64,000 nucleotides of DNA from Leguminivora glycinivorella (lineage: Eukaryota > Arthropoda > Insecta > Lepidoptera > Tortricidae), in contig NC_062982.1 of the NCBI RefSeq assembly GCF_023078275.1, positions 4,972,501 through 5,036,500 on the forward strand, in the 5' to 3' direction. Below are positions 1-10,860 of this stretch, in pieces. Under the pieces are notes generated by a model, which had not been told where the DNA came from, searched no databases, and saw only the letters and a program-made list of their open reading frames with translations. A program made the translations under genes and the position numbers. How positions within the stretch are numbered: the stretch's first letter is position 1; each line of letters starts with the position of its first letter.

Positions 1-1464
1 ATTTATAAAAGAAGATCTATAATGGCTATAAGGCCAGGCCGGGCAATAGTAACTGCAGGGAAGTAATAACTAATCAGAATATCTTCCATATTTTACATTA
101 TTCACTGTATTTCTATATATGTCCAGATAGTGTGTAAGCTGTTTGATAAGTTCACCGTGGCGTGGATGGCCTTGATATACCAAATGATCTTTGATCTACA
201 CGCTCGTGTAGTTTTCGACGAAATAGGTTGTATGCGCGTGAAAGACGGCCTCTCAAACATTCTATAAAATAGGTGGATTTAGTGTGATTTACATTTTTTT
301 CTATAGTTAGTTGCATAATTATACATATACACCATTCTATGTTTATTTGTAACTCAATCTTGAGATTTTTATGTTTTGATAGTATTTTAGCGATAGTTTA
401 CGAGTAAATTGCTCCGCTCAAATTGCGATGGCAGCGAATGTCGACTATTTGGTAGTATTAATTGCCCCGCCATAGTTTATATGAAAATCAACAAAAGTAG
501 TGATGTACTCGGTTCAAGATTTTGCATCGATATTTATACGTGATTTATTTATTTCATTATTTTAGGTTATGGAGATCCAACAGCTAGTATTACAATATAA
601 CACACAGCGGTTCTGGCTCTGGAAAGGGATATATTTATATTTTATGGAACGTCATAGTGTATAATCGATTATTTTAAGCATTTAGGCCCCTATTGTACAA
701 ATTATGAACAGAAAATAAGCCAGGGGTGCGTGGGTCCGCGGTATATCATCTATGGACACAGTACCGACATATTTCTAATAGGTACAATTCCTATCACTGT
801 TTAGTATCGAGACCAGTTTTAATTACCCCGCTAACATCTTGTAAGTGTTTTTTTTTTAAACAAACGGAGAGACCTACATACAAAATGGGTAGTTTATTTA
901 GTTTCCTTATGCTTTGACAAACTACATGATAACCGGATTACCAATGTAGGTTCACCGTAACGAAACTTATTACTAATTATCAATAACTATTTCTGCCATC
1001 TCATAGAAAAAACGCATTGTAAAGTATACGTAATTTTCATTTTTAGATGAGAGCCAGAAAATAATAAAACATAGATAACTAATCTACAGTGTCAACCAAT
1101 TGTTAGTAATATTACCGTAGATAGTAAGTAGGTTTAGGCAGTCAAAGTTGTACTTTATATTTTTACCTTAATATTTATTTATAATACTTTCAAAGCCTAT
1201 TACTAAGTAATTTCAATCTCACAGGCAGATTCTCCGGTCGCTGCTTGCGTGTTTTTGCATTAGACGCAGCTCAAAATTGGAGGCTGATTGATTAAAAAAA
1301 CGTATTTTGACAAAAAATGTCCCTTGCTAGGTTTTGATTTTGGACAGCCGTGCTCCTCATACCCACCCAGAAACTCTGCCGTGTGTCTGTTGATATAAAT
1401 GCTCTGCACTACAATGTTAGTAACCTTTGCCTATTATTTTTGTATATCGCAAGGAATCGAGAAT
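1..1464. other. No gene recognised
   Basis: AT-rich sequence with many stops in all frames. I see no conserved coding segment, RNA gene or clear repeat boundary. Taken as intergenic DNA downstream of the netrin gene. Confidence 0.5.
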
Positions 1465-2104
1465 TTTTGTATATGCAATATGCATACAGATTGGTCCCAT
1501 TTTCCTCAGAACCCAGTTCTGATGATGGGATCCTGGAGAAATCGAGGGAACTCCTCAAATCTGAAAGGCACATATATGGTGATTTTTGTGTTTTTTAAGG
1601 AACAGCATGCATTTACGTCCAGAACAGTGACATTTAGTGCAGCGGAACTGCTGCTGATGGTCAGAACCGAACTCCTCAAATCTGAACGGCACACTTTTAG
1701 TGACTTTGGTATTTTTATAAGAACAGCATGCACTTACGTCCAGAACAGTGACATTTGGTGCAGTGGAACTGCTGATGAAGGTCAGAACGGAACTCCTTAA
1801 ATCTAAACGGCACACTTATTACTTTGGTATTTTTGTAAGAATAGCAACAGTGACATTTATTTAGTTATGTTTGTTAAGAATATTGAAAATTTTGTCAAGC
1901 TTCGATTTATTATAATCGGATTCAAGAGGAATTGAGGAAACTCCTCAAACCTTAACGGTATACGTATAATATTCATTTGTGTTGCCATCAAATAATGCAA
2001 GTATTAAAAGCCGTTTTTTACAAATACCTACATATTTCTACATAATCCAACATTCGCAAGTATCTTTCACCAGAACCCCAAAGGCGGCGGTTTTTTTTTT
2101 AATT
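1465..2104 (+). mobile_element. 121-bp-unit tandem-repeat element, copy A (decayed)
   Basis: This matches the better copies at 29281-30072 and 36611-37365. It holds about three and a half units of roughly 121 bp (each with CTCCTCAAATCTGAA, AACAGCATGC and CAGTGACATTTGGTGCAG), followed by a diverged right part that ends in AACCCCAAAGGCGGCGG plus a T run. The left end carrying AACCGCCTTCC is missing. The open frames on both strands come from the repeat and do not look like genes. Probably a non-autonomous transposable element. Confidence 0.7.
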
Positions 2105-2380
2105 TTATTAACCGACTTCTTTACCGAAAAAGTAGGAGGTTGTAGGTATATAACATATTTGGGGCTCACATTTGTCCATGTTTCATAGTATGTTCACCGA
2201 TTACGTCGAGACCCGTGGTCAGATTACAATAATTCTGTTTTTGTTTGAAATGAGCTACCTCCAAAGTAGTCCCATATTAATCTGGAGCTGTTCTGATGAT
2301 GGGATCTATGAAGAGTTGAGGGAACTGAAATTTTAAAGGCACATGTATGGTGATTCGGTGTTTTCTTAAGCAACTCGAGC
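2105..2380 (+). mobile_element. Second partial copy of the 121-bp-unit element relative
   Basis: Starts with ATTAACCGACTTC right after the end of copy A and contains GTTCTGATGATGGGATC and a diverged AGGCACATGTATGGTGA segment, both typical of the first unit of this family. It looks like a 5' fragment of a related element joined head to tail with copy A. Confidence 0.5.
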
Positions 2381-2807
2381 AGTTTCTCTCAAAAACGAGT
2401 ACTGCCATAAAGTGGACCTGATGCACCCCCCCCCCTCCAGCTCCCCACTCACTACTAACTACTAATAGACTTATTTACTACTACTACTATCTTTCTCGAT
2501 GTTCATTCGTTATAATTTGTTTCAGAGAAACTGTTAGAAGGAGATCGTCCAATGACGGCGTTCTTGTGCTATCAAATAGGTACCTAATGTGAAGATAATA
2601 CCTAGATTTCTACTCGTCTAATACCTCGCCTACCTCGAAAAATTCAATAAATCAATCAATCAAAATATTTATCGTTGGCCATGAGTTACAGAGATGTTAT
2701 TATAATGTATGTACAAATAGTCTGCATGTCCTGCCTCATCAGAGAGGCGTACAATATAGTTTATATTCTGGCTTAGTAGTAATATAGAACGAGTTTAAAT
2801 ACTTAGG
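2381..2807. other. No gene; poly-C and short repeats
   Basis: Contains a C-rich run near 2428-2445 and a CTA triplet run near 2457-2490. No coding signal was seen. Confidence 0.4.
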
Positions 2808-3545
2808 TAAAGCCTGACAAGATTTTATTTGACCCTGAAAGAGTGTCGCTACAAACCGCTTTCATATGGCAATAATGTGCGGACGTCATATATAATGGGG
2901 ACAACGTGTACTGGTTTCGCTTTAATATTTGTAGAAAATGAAAACAGGGTTTTAGAGAATCAAAGTTTAATAAGCAAGGTTTAAATACTCGCTACTTGTT
3001 TCCGCACAGCCTAAAATCCATGAATCTTGTGCCTTTATCGAAGTCGTCGATGTTTATTTTCTTTTTGCGTGGGACCTTGTTTTTATACTGGTGTCAATGA
3101 TGTAACGGCCTTCTTATTTCTATAAATATTTTTCACGGCAGAGCTACAGACACCTTAAATAAGAACAAAAAATAAATTAAGCTAAATCGAAAAAGAAACC
3201 AAATAATCAGTACAGGACAACCGCACTATAAATTGTCAGTACTGGACATGTCAACAAACGATTTCGGAACATTGTTATCGAAATACTGTGAAATCCTTCA
3301 TCCTTTTTCGTTGTTAGTAAATTATCACCTTAAGTATAATTATTTTCACTTTTTTAAATATTATTTTGGGCAAATTTGCGATGAAACCGTTAGAAAATTG
3401 AAAATATTTACTTCTCGTTTACATCACTGACATTCAATGACTTTTGACGACGGGTGTCAAATATTAATCCTTGCCAGTAAAATAAATTAGTTCAGCTGAA
3501 AATCCGCAACGTGGCGAGGGTCAAATAAAAACTTGTCAGGCTTTA
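2808..3545. mobile_element. TIR element with TAAAGCCTGAC ends (long form)
   Basis: The left end reads TAAAGCCTGACAAG...TTTATTTGACCC and the right end is its reverse complement (GGGTCAAATAAA...CTTGTCAGGCTTTA), giving inverted repeats of about 35 bp. A short member of the same family lies at 23590-23737. Ends of TA-AAGCC and GGCTT-TA fit a TA target duplication of the Tc1/mariner kind. No transposase is visible, so it is non-autonomous. Confidence 0.65.
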
Positions 3546-4183
3546 GCATAATCATCAGCCACTCCAGATGTATAAAACATACCACTGCACGAACAGCGAT
3601 GGCAAAGGGGTTTAATTAAAAAAAAACCTTTATAGCAACCCTAACTTCGTAAGGCCCAGACTTACTCTGGAACTAAAAAGGTACACATTATTTAGAGTGA
3701 TACAAATTCAGTATAAATTGTGTATTGTGTGTAATTGTGTATTGTACTAAATCCTCATTTAATGTAAAATGCCAACAAAAGGGGAAGTTGCAGGATAGCA
3801 TAATTAGTCACGATTTAAATATTTCTAATAATAATGTGATCCAGTAGGTACCCAATACCCATAGACCCATAGTGTCCATCAGGATGGCGTGATAGATGAC
3901 TGAATAGTCAAAACATTTGCACCAAATAACTGTACCTAAACTGTACCTATAGCGTAGAAAACTGTACCTCAATCAATGAAACATTAAATAGATAGTTACA
4001 TAGATACGCCGTTCTGATGTCAGCTTGGCGCGCATAGCCGTGTATCGCCCCAACGTGTGGAAACCAAATTTCTGGAACATAATATATATTAATAAACTGT
4101 ACCTCACTAAACTGCCAATTATAACATTTAAATCACACGTGATATCGGTTAAATCAACAAAAAAAAAATTTAATCAACAACAA

Positions 4184-4290
4184 CATACAATCACGCCTGT
4201 GTCCCATAAAGGGGTAGGCAGAGCACATGAAACCACTAAAGCTTCAGGGTCACTCCTGGCAAACAAGGGGTTAAAAGAAAAACGAATTTT
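4184..4290 (-). mobile_element. Truncated LINE 3' end (family of 10033 and 39385)
   Basis: On the minus strand this matches the segment reading CCCCTT.TTTGCCA.GAGTG.CACTGAAGCTTTAG.GGTTTCATG.GCTCTGCCTACCCC. It interrupts the left arm of the surrounding inverted-repeat element: the matching place in the right arm lacks it. A short 5'-truncated insertion. Confidence 0.65.
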
Positions 4291-4479
4291 ATTGCTCTGG
4301 TTTATTTAATCCTTGAATGACATGTATCTATGTTTGCCATCAATTTGCAACAGGCGCTTGTTTTCTCGTAACACAATATATAATTACTAGCTTTTGCAAG
4401 CGTCTTCGCACGCGCTGAAAAATACTGTTATTTTTATTTAACTATGCATCCTTTTGTAGGGTGAAGAGGTCGACAGTGG

Positions 4480-4719
4480 AACACCTCGGACACTGGCGAT
4501 CAAATATATGAATGAGGCGCATTCCTAGGTTTGCTCTCTAAGTCTAAGCTCGTGTAAGTGAACGCGTAATACTATGGTTGTGTGAGTGCAATATGACAGG
4601 TAAACTGTTCGCGTTTTTGACAGGCGGTAACTGTGAGGTAACCGAGAGGGGGTGGAAGACACTTTCAGCGGTGAGCGGGAGCGGCCATACTGTACGATAG
4701 TACTCTTTATTATACTGTG
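4480..4719 (+). mobile_element. Short element with 7-bp target duplication, copy 1
   Basis: A 240-bp unit starting AACACCTCGGACACTGGCG and ending TTATTATACTGTG, closely similar to 5194-5424. It is flanked by the 7-bp direct repeat ACAGTGG (4473-4479 and 4720-4726). Only the outermost bases (CACA/TGTG-like) are complementary, so there is no long TIR and no A-rich tail. Class unknown. Confidence 0.7.
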
Positions 4720-4959
4720 ACAGTGGTTCGCTTTCTTTCCGTAGGCTATATCTCCGGAATTATTACTAATAGGGAGTGACTATTAAGAACAATTGTTAAT
4801 TAAAAATAAGTCATATCTTTCTTTCCTGTTTATATGTGCATTTATTATATTGTTGAGTATACTCCGAAGACAGCGCATGTGGCAGGCAAGGGAAAGGTTC
4901 TCGACACGGTCGACCCTAAGCACAGAATATATAATAGTACAAGTACCCTAAGTAGCAAA

Positions 4960-5640
4960 ACTTATCGACTACATCAAAGGGTACGCCTTCCAGCGAGATG
5001 GACGGCTGGAAAGTGTAAACCTGCGCTTGCGGTGGCTGGGCCATGTGCAGCGTATGGAATGTGCTCGTTTGCCCAGATGGACCATGCTGAGTCAAATCGC
5101 ATTAGGCAAGCGTAATGTAGGACGGCCACTACTCCGCTTTAAGGACTGCGTAAAGCGCGAAATGGTAGCGTTTAACAGTGACTACACCTCATGCACATCT
5201 CGGACACTGGCGATCAAATATATTGAAGGAGGCGCATTCCTAGCACACAGTCTTAGCTCGTGTAGGTGAACGCGTACTATGCTTGTATGAGTGAAATATG
5301 ACAGGTCGACTGTTCGTGTTTTTGACAGGCGGTAACTGTCAGGTAACCGAGAGGGGGTGGGTGGCACTTTCAGCGGGGAGCGGGAGTGGCCATACTGTAC
5401 GATAGTACTCTTTATTATACTGTGCCTCATGGGAAGATCTAGCAGCAAACTGCGACGAGCGGAGGTACAGCCTTTTCAGAGGCCGTGAAACCCATGATAG
5501 GTTCTGGTTTCAAAACTTAGCCCGAAAACGGGCAGTAAGGCACAATGAGAATCGCTTTCGTGCGAACTCTCATTTTAGTTTTAATATTGACAGATGTGGT
5601 AAATTACGCTGATCACAAATAGGATTACATAGCCACAAGC
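4960..5640 (+). pseudogene. Degraded LINE coding remnant (RT C-terminal region)
   Basis: One frame reads LRLRWLGHVQRMECARLP and GKRNVGRPLLRFKDCVKREM, the basic RWLGHV...GRP..R..D.....M pattern typical of the region after the reverse transcriptase domain in many animal LINE-like proteins. The frame is broken at 5187 by the short element at 5194-5424. Removing that element would continue the frame with WEDLAANCDEWR and an RGRETHDRF.. stretch, so the insertion split a once continuous coding region. No RT catalytic core is present. Identification rests on motif resemblance; the clade is not assigned. Confidence 0.6.
5194..5424 (+). mobile_element. Short element with 7-bp target duplication, copy 2
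   Basis: Same family as 4480-4719 and the same orientation, beginning CACATCTCGGACACTGGCG and ending TTATTATACTGTG. Its target duplication is CCTCATG (5187-5193 and 5425-5431), different from copy 1, so the two copies are independent insertions and not a tandem duplication. Confidence 0.75.
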
Positions 5641-6110
5641 GGCGCTGTCGCTCGATCAGAGATGCTGCTTAAATCATCTATAAAGATGCACAAGGCCTAA
5701 TGATGATGTATATTGTAATAATTTTATAATGTATAACGAGAAAATAAGCGCCTGTTGCAAATTTATGGCAAACATACATGTCATTAAATAAATGAGAGTA
5801 GTAAAAAAAATTGTTGTTGATTTGACCGATATCTCGTGTGATTATAATGTTATTATTGGTAGTTTAGTGAGTACAGTTTAGGTACAGTTTATTGATATAT
5901 GTTTCAGATCATAGTTCCCACACGTTGGGGCGATACACGGCTATGCGCGCCAAGCTGACGTCAGAACGGCGTGTCTATGTAATTATCTATTTAATGCTTA
6001 ATTTCTTGAGGTACAGCTTTCTTCGCTATAGGTACAGTTTAGTACAGTTTAAATACAGTTGTTTGGTGCAAAATTTTCTGAATATTCAGACGTCTCTAAC
6101 GCCATCCTGA

Positions 6111-6525
6111 CAAACACCCTGCGTGCTCAGCTGGAGCCACCTCGACAGCCGCTCTGACGACAAGAGGGCAGACGGTTTAACTCTGGTGCCATTGGATCGA
6201 GCGGGGTAAGTGCCTTTTGTACCACCCGATGCCACCTGTGTTAGCATGTTTGTCGCCTCACAATACATCTTGATCGTACCGTATGGGCGGCAGCATGAGC
6301 TGCTGAGCAGGCGGCAGTCCTACCGTGGAGACATCTGAGTGCTGGTATGCGAAGTCCGTTCTTCGCGCAGAGGTTATCCTTGTTTTGCCGTACCTCTCGC
6401 CTGAAACACAGGGTTTCCCTAGTTCGGGCAAATGTAAATCATCGATAATTTTAAGTATTTGTTGGATGTAATGTAAATATGCAATACTTGTTTTCAATAA
6501 AAATTATGTTTATGTTTATGTTTAT
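6111..6525 (+). mobile_element. LINE 3' end with TTTATG tail
   Basis: A stretch with no open frame ends in AATAAAAATTATG followed by repeated TTTATG units (to about 6525), a typical simple-repeat tail of a non-LTR retrotransposon. The 5' part is missing and no RT motif is readable. Confidence 0.5.
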
Positions 6526-6601
6526 CGTGAGAACGCGGCAAGTGTGATAGGTTCTTTGCGCAGAGGTTATCCATCGTGAGAACGCGGCAAGTGTGATAGG
6601 T
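6524..6601. repeat. Local 49-bp direct duplication
   Basis: ATCGTGAGAACGCGGCAAG...GATAGGT occurs twice, 49 bp apart (from about 6524 and 6573), with CGCAGAGGTTATCC between the copies. The same CGCAGAGGTTATCC also occurs near 6366, inside the preceding LINE end. Confidence 0.7.
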
Positions 6602-6745
6602 AACTTTTGCGTCGGGAACGATGCGGGGTGGGTTGTTTGACCAATTTAAGTTCTTAGTTACGTGAGTTTGTTTAGCTGTGTGTGTGTGTTATTTTATATA
6701 TGATCAAACGAGCTTCGAAAGCGAAGTTCTATCGATATTATATGA

Positions 6746-6869
6746 CTCGCTTCATTGGAAGATATAATTATTAAGTTTACATTTTATTTTTTCGTGCAAT
6801 ATGTTGCCAGAAGATTAAATAAACTATAATAATGTAAACTTAATAGTTACATCGAACAATGAAGCGAGG
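6746..6869. mobile_element. Small palindromic MITE
   Basis: Arms CTCGCTTCATTGG...AAGTTTACATT and AATGTAAACTT...CAATGAAGCGAG are inverted copies of about 38 bp around a spacer of about 45 bp. No coding capacity. Confidence 0.6.
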
Positions 6870-7101
6870 AAATATAATTAAATATTGTATTTTATAAATT
6901 AGGAGAGTTTATGGAATATTGTCGACTAAATGAGTGTAATTGTAGGTACTAAGCGGTTTACAAATTGTATTTGCCTTGTAAAGGGCTATTATATAACTAG
7001 TTTTATTCATATAGATTATTAAAAAGAGAAAATTGCTTTTAAATGTGCACTCAAGAAAAAATGTACCATATAATGCATGCACGGCATGCACACTTTAGTT
7101 T

Positions 7102-7241
7102 AAGGTACAGCGTGCAGCGGGGCAAATCTCGACTGTGAGGTGAGGCAAATGTAACTGGTCCATTCTTTTCATGTTTTACAATGTTTGCATTATTAAATAG
7201 TGTCCACCGGTTATATATGGTAGGCGTTTTCAGTGGAAACC
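7102..7241. mobile_element. Fragment of TAAGGTACAGCG inverted-repeat element
   Basis: Shares TAAGGTACAGC, GCGGGGCAA, CATGTTTTACAA and GGTTATATATGG with the left half of the element at 52972-53811. It is cut off on the right by the MITE at 7242-7398. Confidence 0.6.
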
Positions 7242-7398
7242 AGGCCCCGTAGCCGAATGGCATTTCTCCGACGCCAAACGAAAGCGATACGCCGCTGGCT
7301 CTGTCGCGCCAATACGCAAGCGCGATAGAGATAGATATCTACTAGCGCTTCGTTTCGTGAGCGTTTCGTGAGCGATTGTGCCATTCGGCTAGCCACCC
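7242..7398 (+). mobile_element. GCCGAATGGCA MITE, copy 1
   Basis: About 155 bp with inverted ends (CCCCGTAGCCGAATGGCA left; the right end is the complement of GTGGCTAGCCGAATGGCA). Nearly identical copies, inverted, lie at 34240-34395 and 59776-59935, with a diverged one at 19931-20057. The flanks CCAGG and CCAGT suggest a short target duplication of CCAG. Confidence 0.8.
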
Positions 7399-7567
7399 AG
7401 TAGTCGCGTTAGAAAGAGACCAAAAGTAGCATAATATGTCACTCTCTATCTCTTCAACTATCTCCACTTGAAAAATCAGGTCAATTCGTCGCTCCGTTTT
7501 GCCGTGAAAGACGGACAAACAAACAGACACACACAACTTCCCATTTATAATATTGGTATGGATTAGT
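7399..7567 (-). repeat. Dispersed repeat, GCCGCGGGC...GCTAGT family (fragment)
   Basis: Carries the family blocks CGCGTTAGAAAGAGAC, AAAAGTAGC, CTCTTCAACTATCTCCAC, CAATTCGTCGCTCCGTTTTG, CCGTGAAAGACGGACAAAC and CCCATTTATAATATT. Other members lie at 9339-9437, 48244-48435, 54032-54202, 57458-57628 and 63940-64000. Confidence 0.75.
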
Positions 7568-7699
7568 ATGGATAGACCCATCCAGGTTAGTGAATGTGAC
7601 CGATGGTTTACCGACTAAAACCCCTCGACTGCCATCTCAGGGCTAGAAGACGAGGTCACAAGCACGTTTCGGCACTCCTTTGCAACCTCGCCAACCACA

Positions 7700-7930
7700 A
7701 ACACATCTGTGGAGGATTACATGCCCTCTGTATTACTACATAGCGGGCTACAGATGCAGCGTGCTGGCCGCCCCAGGGACCTTTATGTAGACGGCAGACG
7801 TCCCCGAGTGAAACCTTTAAGGGTGTTCATACGCCAGTCGCCGCCGCCCCACTCTGAGAATGCTCTCCTGTGGCAAGCATATTACAATACGAGGGAAACC
7901 AGGGAAAGAGATTAATTCAATAAAATATAT
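7700..7930 (+). pseudogene. Possible C-terminal coding remnant, unidentified
   Basis: A basic, proline-containing frame of about 68 codons (including GRPRDLYVDGRRPRVKPLRV and ENALLWQAYYNTRETRERD) ends at TAA near 7915 and is followed at once by AATAAAATATATAAA, which could serve as a polyadenylation signal. There is no splice acceptor I trust, no ATG with good context and no recognised domain. It could be the end of a transposon protein, or a terminal exon of an unknown gene; the first is likelier given its neighbours. Confidence 0.3.
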
Positions 7931-8484
7931 AAAGAGATACTGTTGTATTATTTCAGTGGGCAAAGTTGTATTTTAACGCTGTGTGTGGAATTGAAAAACG
8001 AGCAAGTGAAAGGATACTATAGTTGAACCACGAGCGAAGCAAGTGGTTCGAGAATAGAATCCTGAACTTGCGAGTATTTTAACACACGAGAAGTAAAATA
8101 CATTTGCACCCGTGTATAAAACACAAAACTTTTCCCCTCACTATAGCAAGGAAACTACAACGCAAAAAATGCGTTTATCACTGCTTCCAGTAGTTCCACA
8201 AAAGGAAAATCATCTTTATTACTAGATTCACTTACTTTTATAAATTTTAAAGCAGTTGATTTGACTTTATTTTAAGGTCAAATTACTTTACCCACTAGTT
8301 GATAAAATGCTTTTTTACCCGCTCGTATAAAAGGACAAAACACGTGTTTCCGAGCTAGTGAGGGGAAAAAGTAATTATATGTAGTAGGTATATTATGTAG
8401 GTACTTAACGCTTCGTACGTCGTCTGTGTTTGATAAGGATCCTAACATAAGGCGTTGGACTTTAAAATAATATATCAAAGTTAA
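7931..8484. other. No gene; palindromic MITE-like segment inside
   Basis: The block CTTTTCCCCTCACTA (near 8130-8145) recurs inverted near 8353-8370 (TAGTGAGGGGAAAAAG), with further loosely inverted sequence between. Probably a decayed MITE. No coding signal. Confidence 0.4.
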
Positions 8485-9298
8485 TTGTTTTATGACAATT
8501 TTTTGACAGACACAGCCGAAGGGTTAAGTTCACAAGGCCTGATTCAGAATATTGACAATAAGATGCAACGGAGGTATCTTTATCAGTCATACAGTAATCT
8601 AATATTTTCATCACAGTTGCTCGGTAAGTGTGTCATTGTTCCCAAGGGTAGCGGGAGTAGCAGAAAAGTAATTTTCCCAAGGGAGTTATGAAATTTCGAA
8701 TGCCACTAGTTTGTTCTTTAGTTTTTACTGCACAAGTGTGATGAAAAACAATGTAACTCGAAGCGTAATAATATCGCAAATTAGTCTTTGAATCGCTCCA
8801 GTAGGCTGTTGTAATTTCATCATACTGTCGTTTGCAATATTTAGATTACGCCCCGAGTTTCACAATCTACTACTGAAGGCTGAGAAGGCAAATTTACAGG
8901 ATATGAGTTAGAATTTATAGGTTTACCGAAATGAGGTATTTTATAAAACTTCATCTGAAATTCGTACGAATTGTAAAAAAAATAGTTACTCAATATTCAT
9001 TATAATAAAATTAACCTGTATGGTCTTTCATGGAATGTTTTTACAAGCAGTAACACCGATAGGTTTTTTATTTATTATAATCCGACTAAATTATATTTTA
9101 GCAACGTCACCATATTTAACAAAATAAATCAAGACATTTCTCAACCTTTATAATTTTGACGTATAAATCCGGGTCGCCTGTACTGCAATGAAGCATTCAT
9201 GTGGTAACACCTAACATGGAGCAGTAAATAATAAAGACTGATATATAGGTAGATGATACTGACGGATAGCAGTGTTGTTTGTAGAATCTTTATTAACT
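8485..9298. other. No gene recognised
   Basis: AT-rich sequence; nothing identifiable on either strand. Confidence 0.4.
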
Positions 9299-9338
9299 GG
9301 CAACAGCTAGTATTAATATATTAATACTAGCTGTTGCC
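9299..9338. repeat. Perfect 40-bp palindrome
   Basis: Two 20-bp arms meet without a spacer. The left arm starts GGCAACAGCTAGTATTAATA and the right arm is its exact reverse complement. The CTAGCTGTTGCC end runs into a dispersed-repeat fragment of the GCTAGT family. Confidence 0.85.
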
Positions 9339-9437
9339 TGTTGCCCGCGTTAGAAAAAGACAAAAAGTAGCCTATGTCACTCTCCATCCCTTCAACTATC
9401 TCCACCTAAAACATCACGTCAATTCGTCGCTCCTTGT
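9339..9437 (-). repeat. Dispersed GCTAGT-family repeat, fragment
   Basis: Begins TGTTGCCCGCGTTAGAAAAA and continues with AGACAAAAAGTAGCC, CTCTCCATCCC and CAATTCGTCGCTCC, matching the members at 57458-57628 and 54032-54202. Confidence 0.7.
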
Positions 9438-9639
9438 TCATTATTACATCTATTCAAACTGTGTGAGCTTTCTTTGATGTTGTCTAAAAATGTATAAAGA
9501 GTGACAGTCTTTATTGATAATTTCTCTTTGCACCAACTAATATAAACCGATCAATTAACGAATCAGCTATACCACCATATTTTGCAAACTAATTTATGAC
9601 GTTTTGTAACCTTTATAATTTGGAAAATACATTCCGGTA

Positions 9640-9860
9640 TGCATATTGCGAAGAGAAGAACGGAGTGACCGGGGTGATCGTAGGCGCCGTCCGTTCACTC
9701 ACCCGCCCGAGTCCGGGCTAACCGTGGCCGTCTAGCAAGAAAACGTGACGGGCTATCCGTCACACCTTCGGCACGTTGCCGGCGCGGGCTAAATCGAAGC
9801 GCCCGTGATGACGTAGTCTTTCCATACAAAAAGGACACCGTTCCGGTCCGTCCCGTTCCA
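9640..9860. other. GC-rich island, unassigned
   Basis: Markedly GC-richer than its surroundings, with CGCCGTCCGTTCACTCACCC and CCGTTCCGGTCCGTCCCG. No long open frame, no tRNA-like boxes and no clear inverted ends were found. Possibly part of an unrecognised transposon. Confidence 0.35.
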
Positions 9861-10032
9861 GTGTGAATCATTCTTAAGTTAGCAGAACTGAATGTTAACG
9901 ACTCCGTGCATTGTGTCCGCGTTCACAATTCCCTGTTGCCTAGGGTCAGCCTTTTGTCACATCAAAGTGCCGAAATAGAGACAAGAGTTCAACGAACTAC
10001 GTGTGGTTTAGTTTTGTGACGGCCCCCGGTGT

Positions 10033-10150
10033 TATACCCCTTATTTGCCAAGAGTGGCACTGAAGCTTTAGTAGTTTCATGGGTTCTGCCTATCCCTTTT
10101 TGGGATACAGGCGTGATTATATGTATGTATGTGTATGTACCTATGTATAT
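10033..10150 (+). mobile_element. Truncated LINE 3' end with ATGT tail
   Basis: CCCCTTATTTGCCAAGAGTG, GGTTCTGCCTATCCC and GGGATACAGGCGTGATTAT, followed by TGTA/ATGT repeats, match the 3' end at 39385-39650. 5'-truncated; no coding part. Confidence 0.7.
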
Positions 10151-10860
10151 GCTTTTATCACGGTTTTTGACAAGCGTTTTTTTTCTGCATGTAGGTATTG
10201 GAGACTGCCTTTTGGCGTTACGTGCGTACCTTACGCATACATTTCTTTATATTTTTTTATATTATTTATCTTATTTTTATCACCACAGGAATTCAAGCCG
10301 TCATAACAGATTAGGTACCAACCAGTAAGCTTTATTGGCTAAACAATTATAATTGTATTTTTCTACTCGTCGACTTTAATCTGTCAATTAGGACATCACA
10401 GACTACGTGCTGACTTTTCAATTGTTCAATTTAGTTAACTGTAATCATTTCAAAAATAGAACTTCATGCAAGTTCTATACTAATTTACTATACCTGGCAA
10501 ATATTTCTGCATCTGAAACACATTTTTTTATCTATTGCGTTATCGACCAGAGACAGTTATTACAAACAATTGGTTGCCATGAAATTCGATGTTGATACAA
10601 CGGTGAACGCCGTTGTTAACATTAATTTTAACTTGAATGATGATATTGTTCGTCCATTGATGATGAAGATGATGATTCATAGAAAAAGTATTGTATACAA
10701 TGGTGATATAATTATTAAGCTTTTCACTCTCGTACCGTACTGTTAGGCCTAAATATGGTACTCGACTGAAAAGCTCTGTATTATCATGATTGTATAAAAT
10801 ACTATTTTAACATGGAAATGGAGCAAAGGAATTCTCTCATTTAGACCACGAAGACACGTA
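10151..10860. other. No gene recognised
   Basis: AT-rich; short frames only. Nothing identifiable. Confidence 0.4.

Larger units (their letters stand above)
3879..6110. mobile_element. Composite foldback-like element with long inverted arms
   Basis: The left arm (about 3879-4400) and right arm (about 5725-6110) are diverged inverted repeats. Matching blocks include TCAGGATGGCG, AACTGTACCTATAGCG, a run of about 45 bp around GCTTGGCGCGCATAGCC, and GCAACAGGCGCTT. A LINE 3' end is inserted in the left arm (4184-4290). The centre holds a degraded LINE coding remnant and two copies of a 231-240 bp short element, each with its own target duplication. No transposase is seen. Confidence 0.7.
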
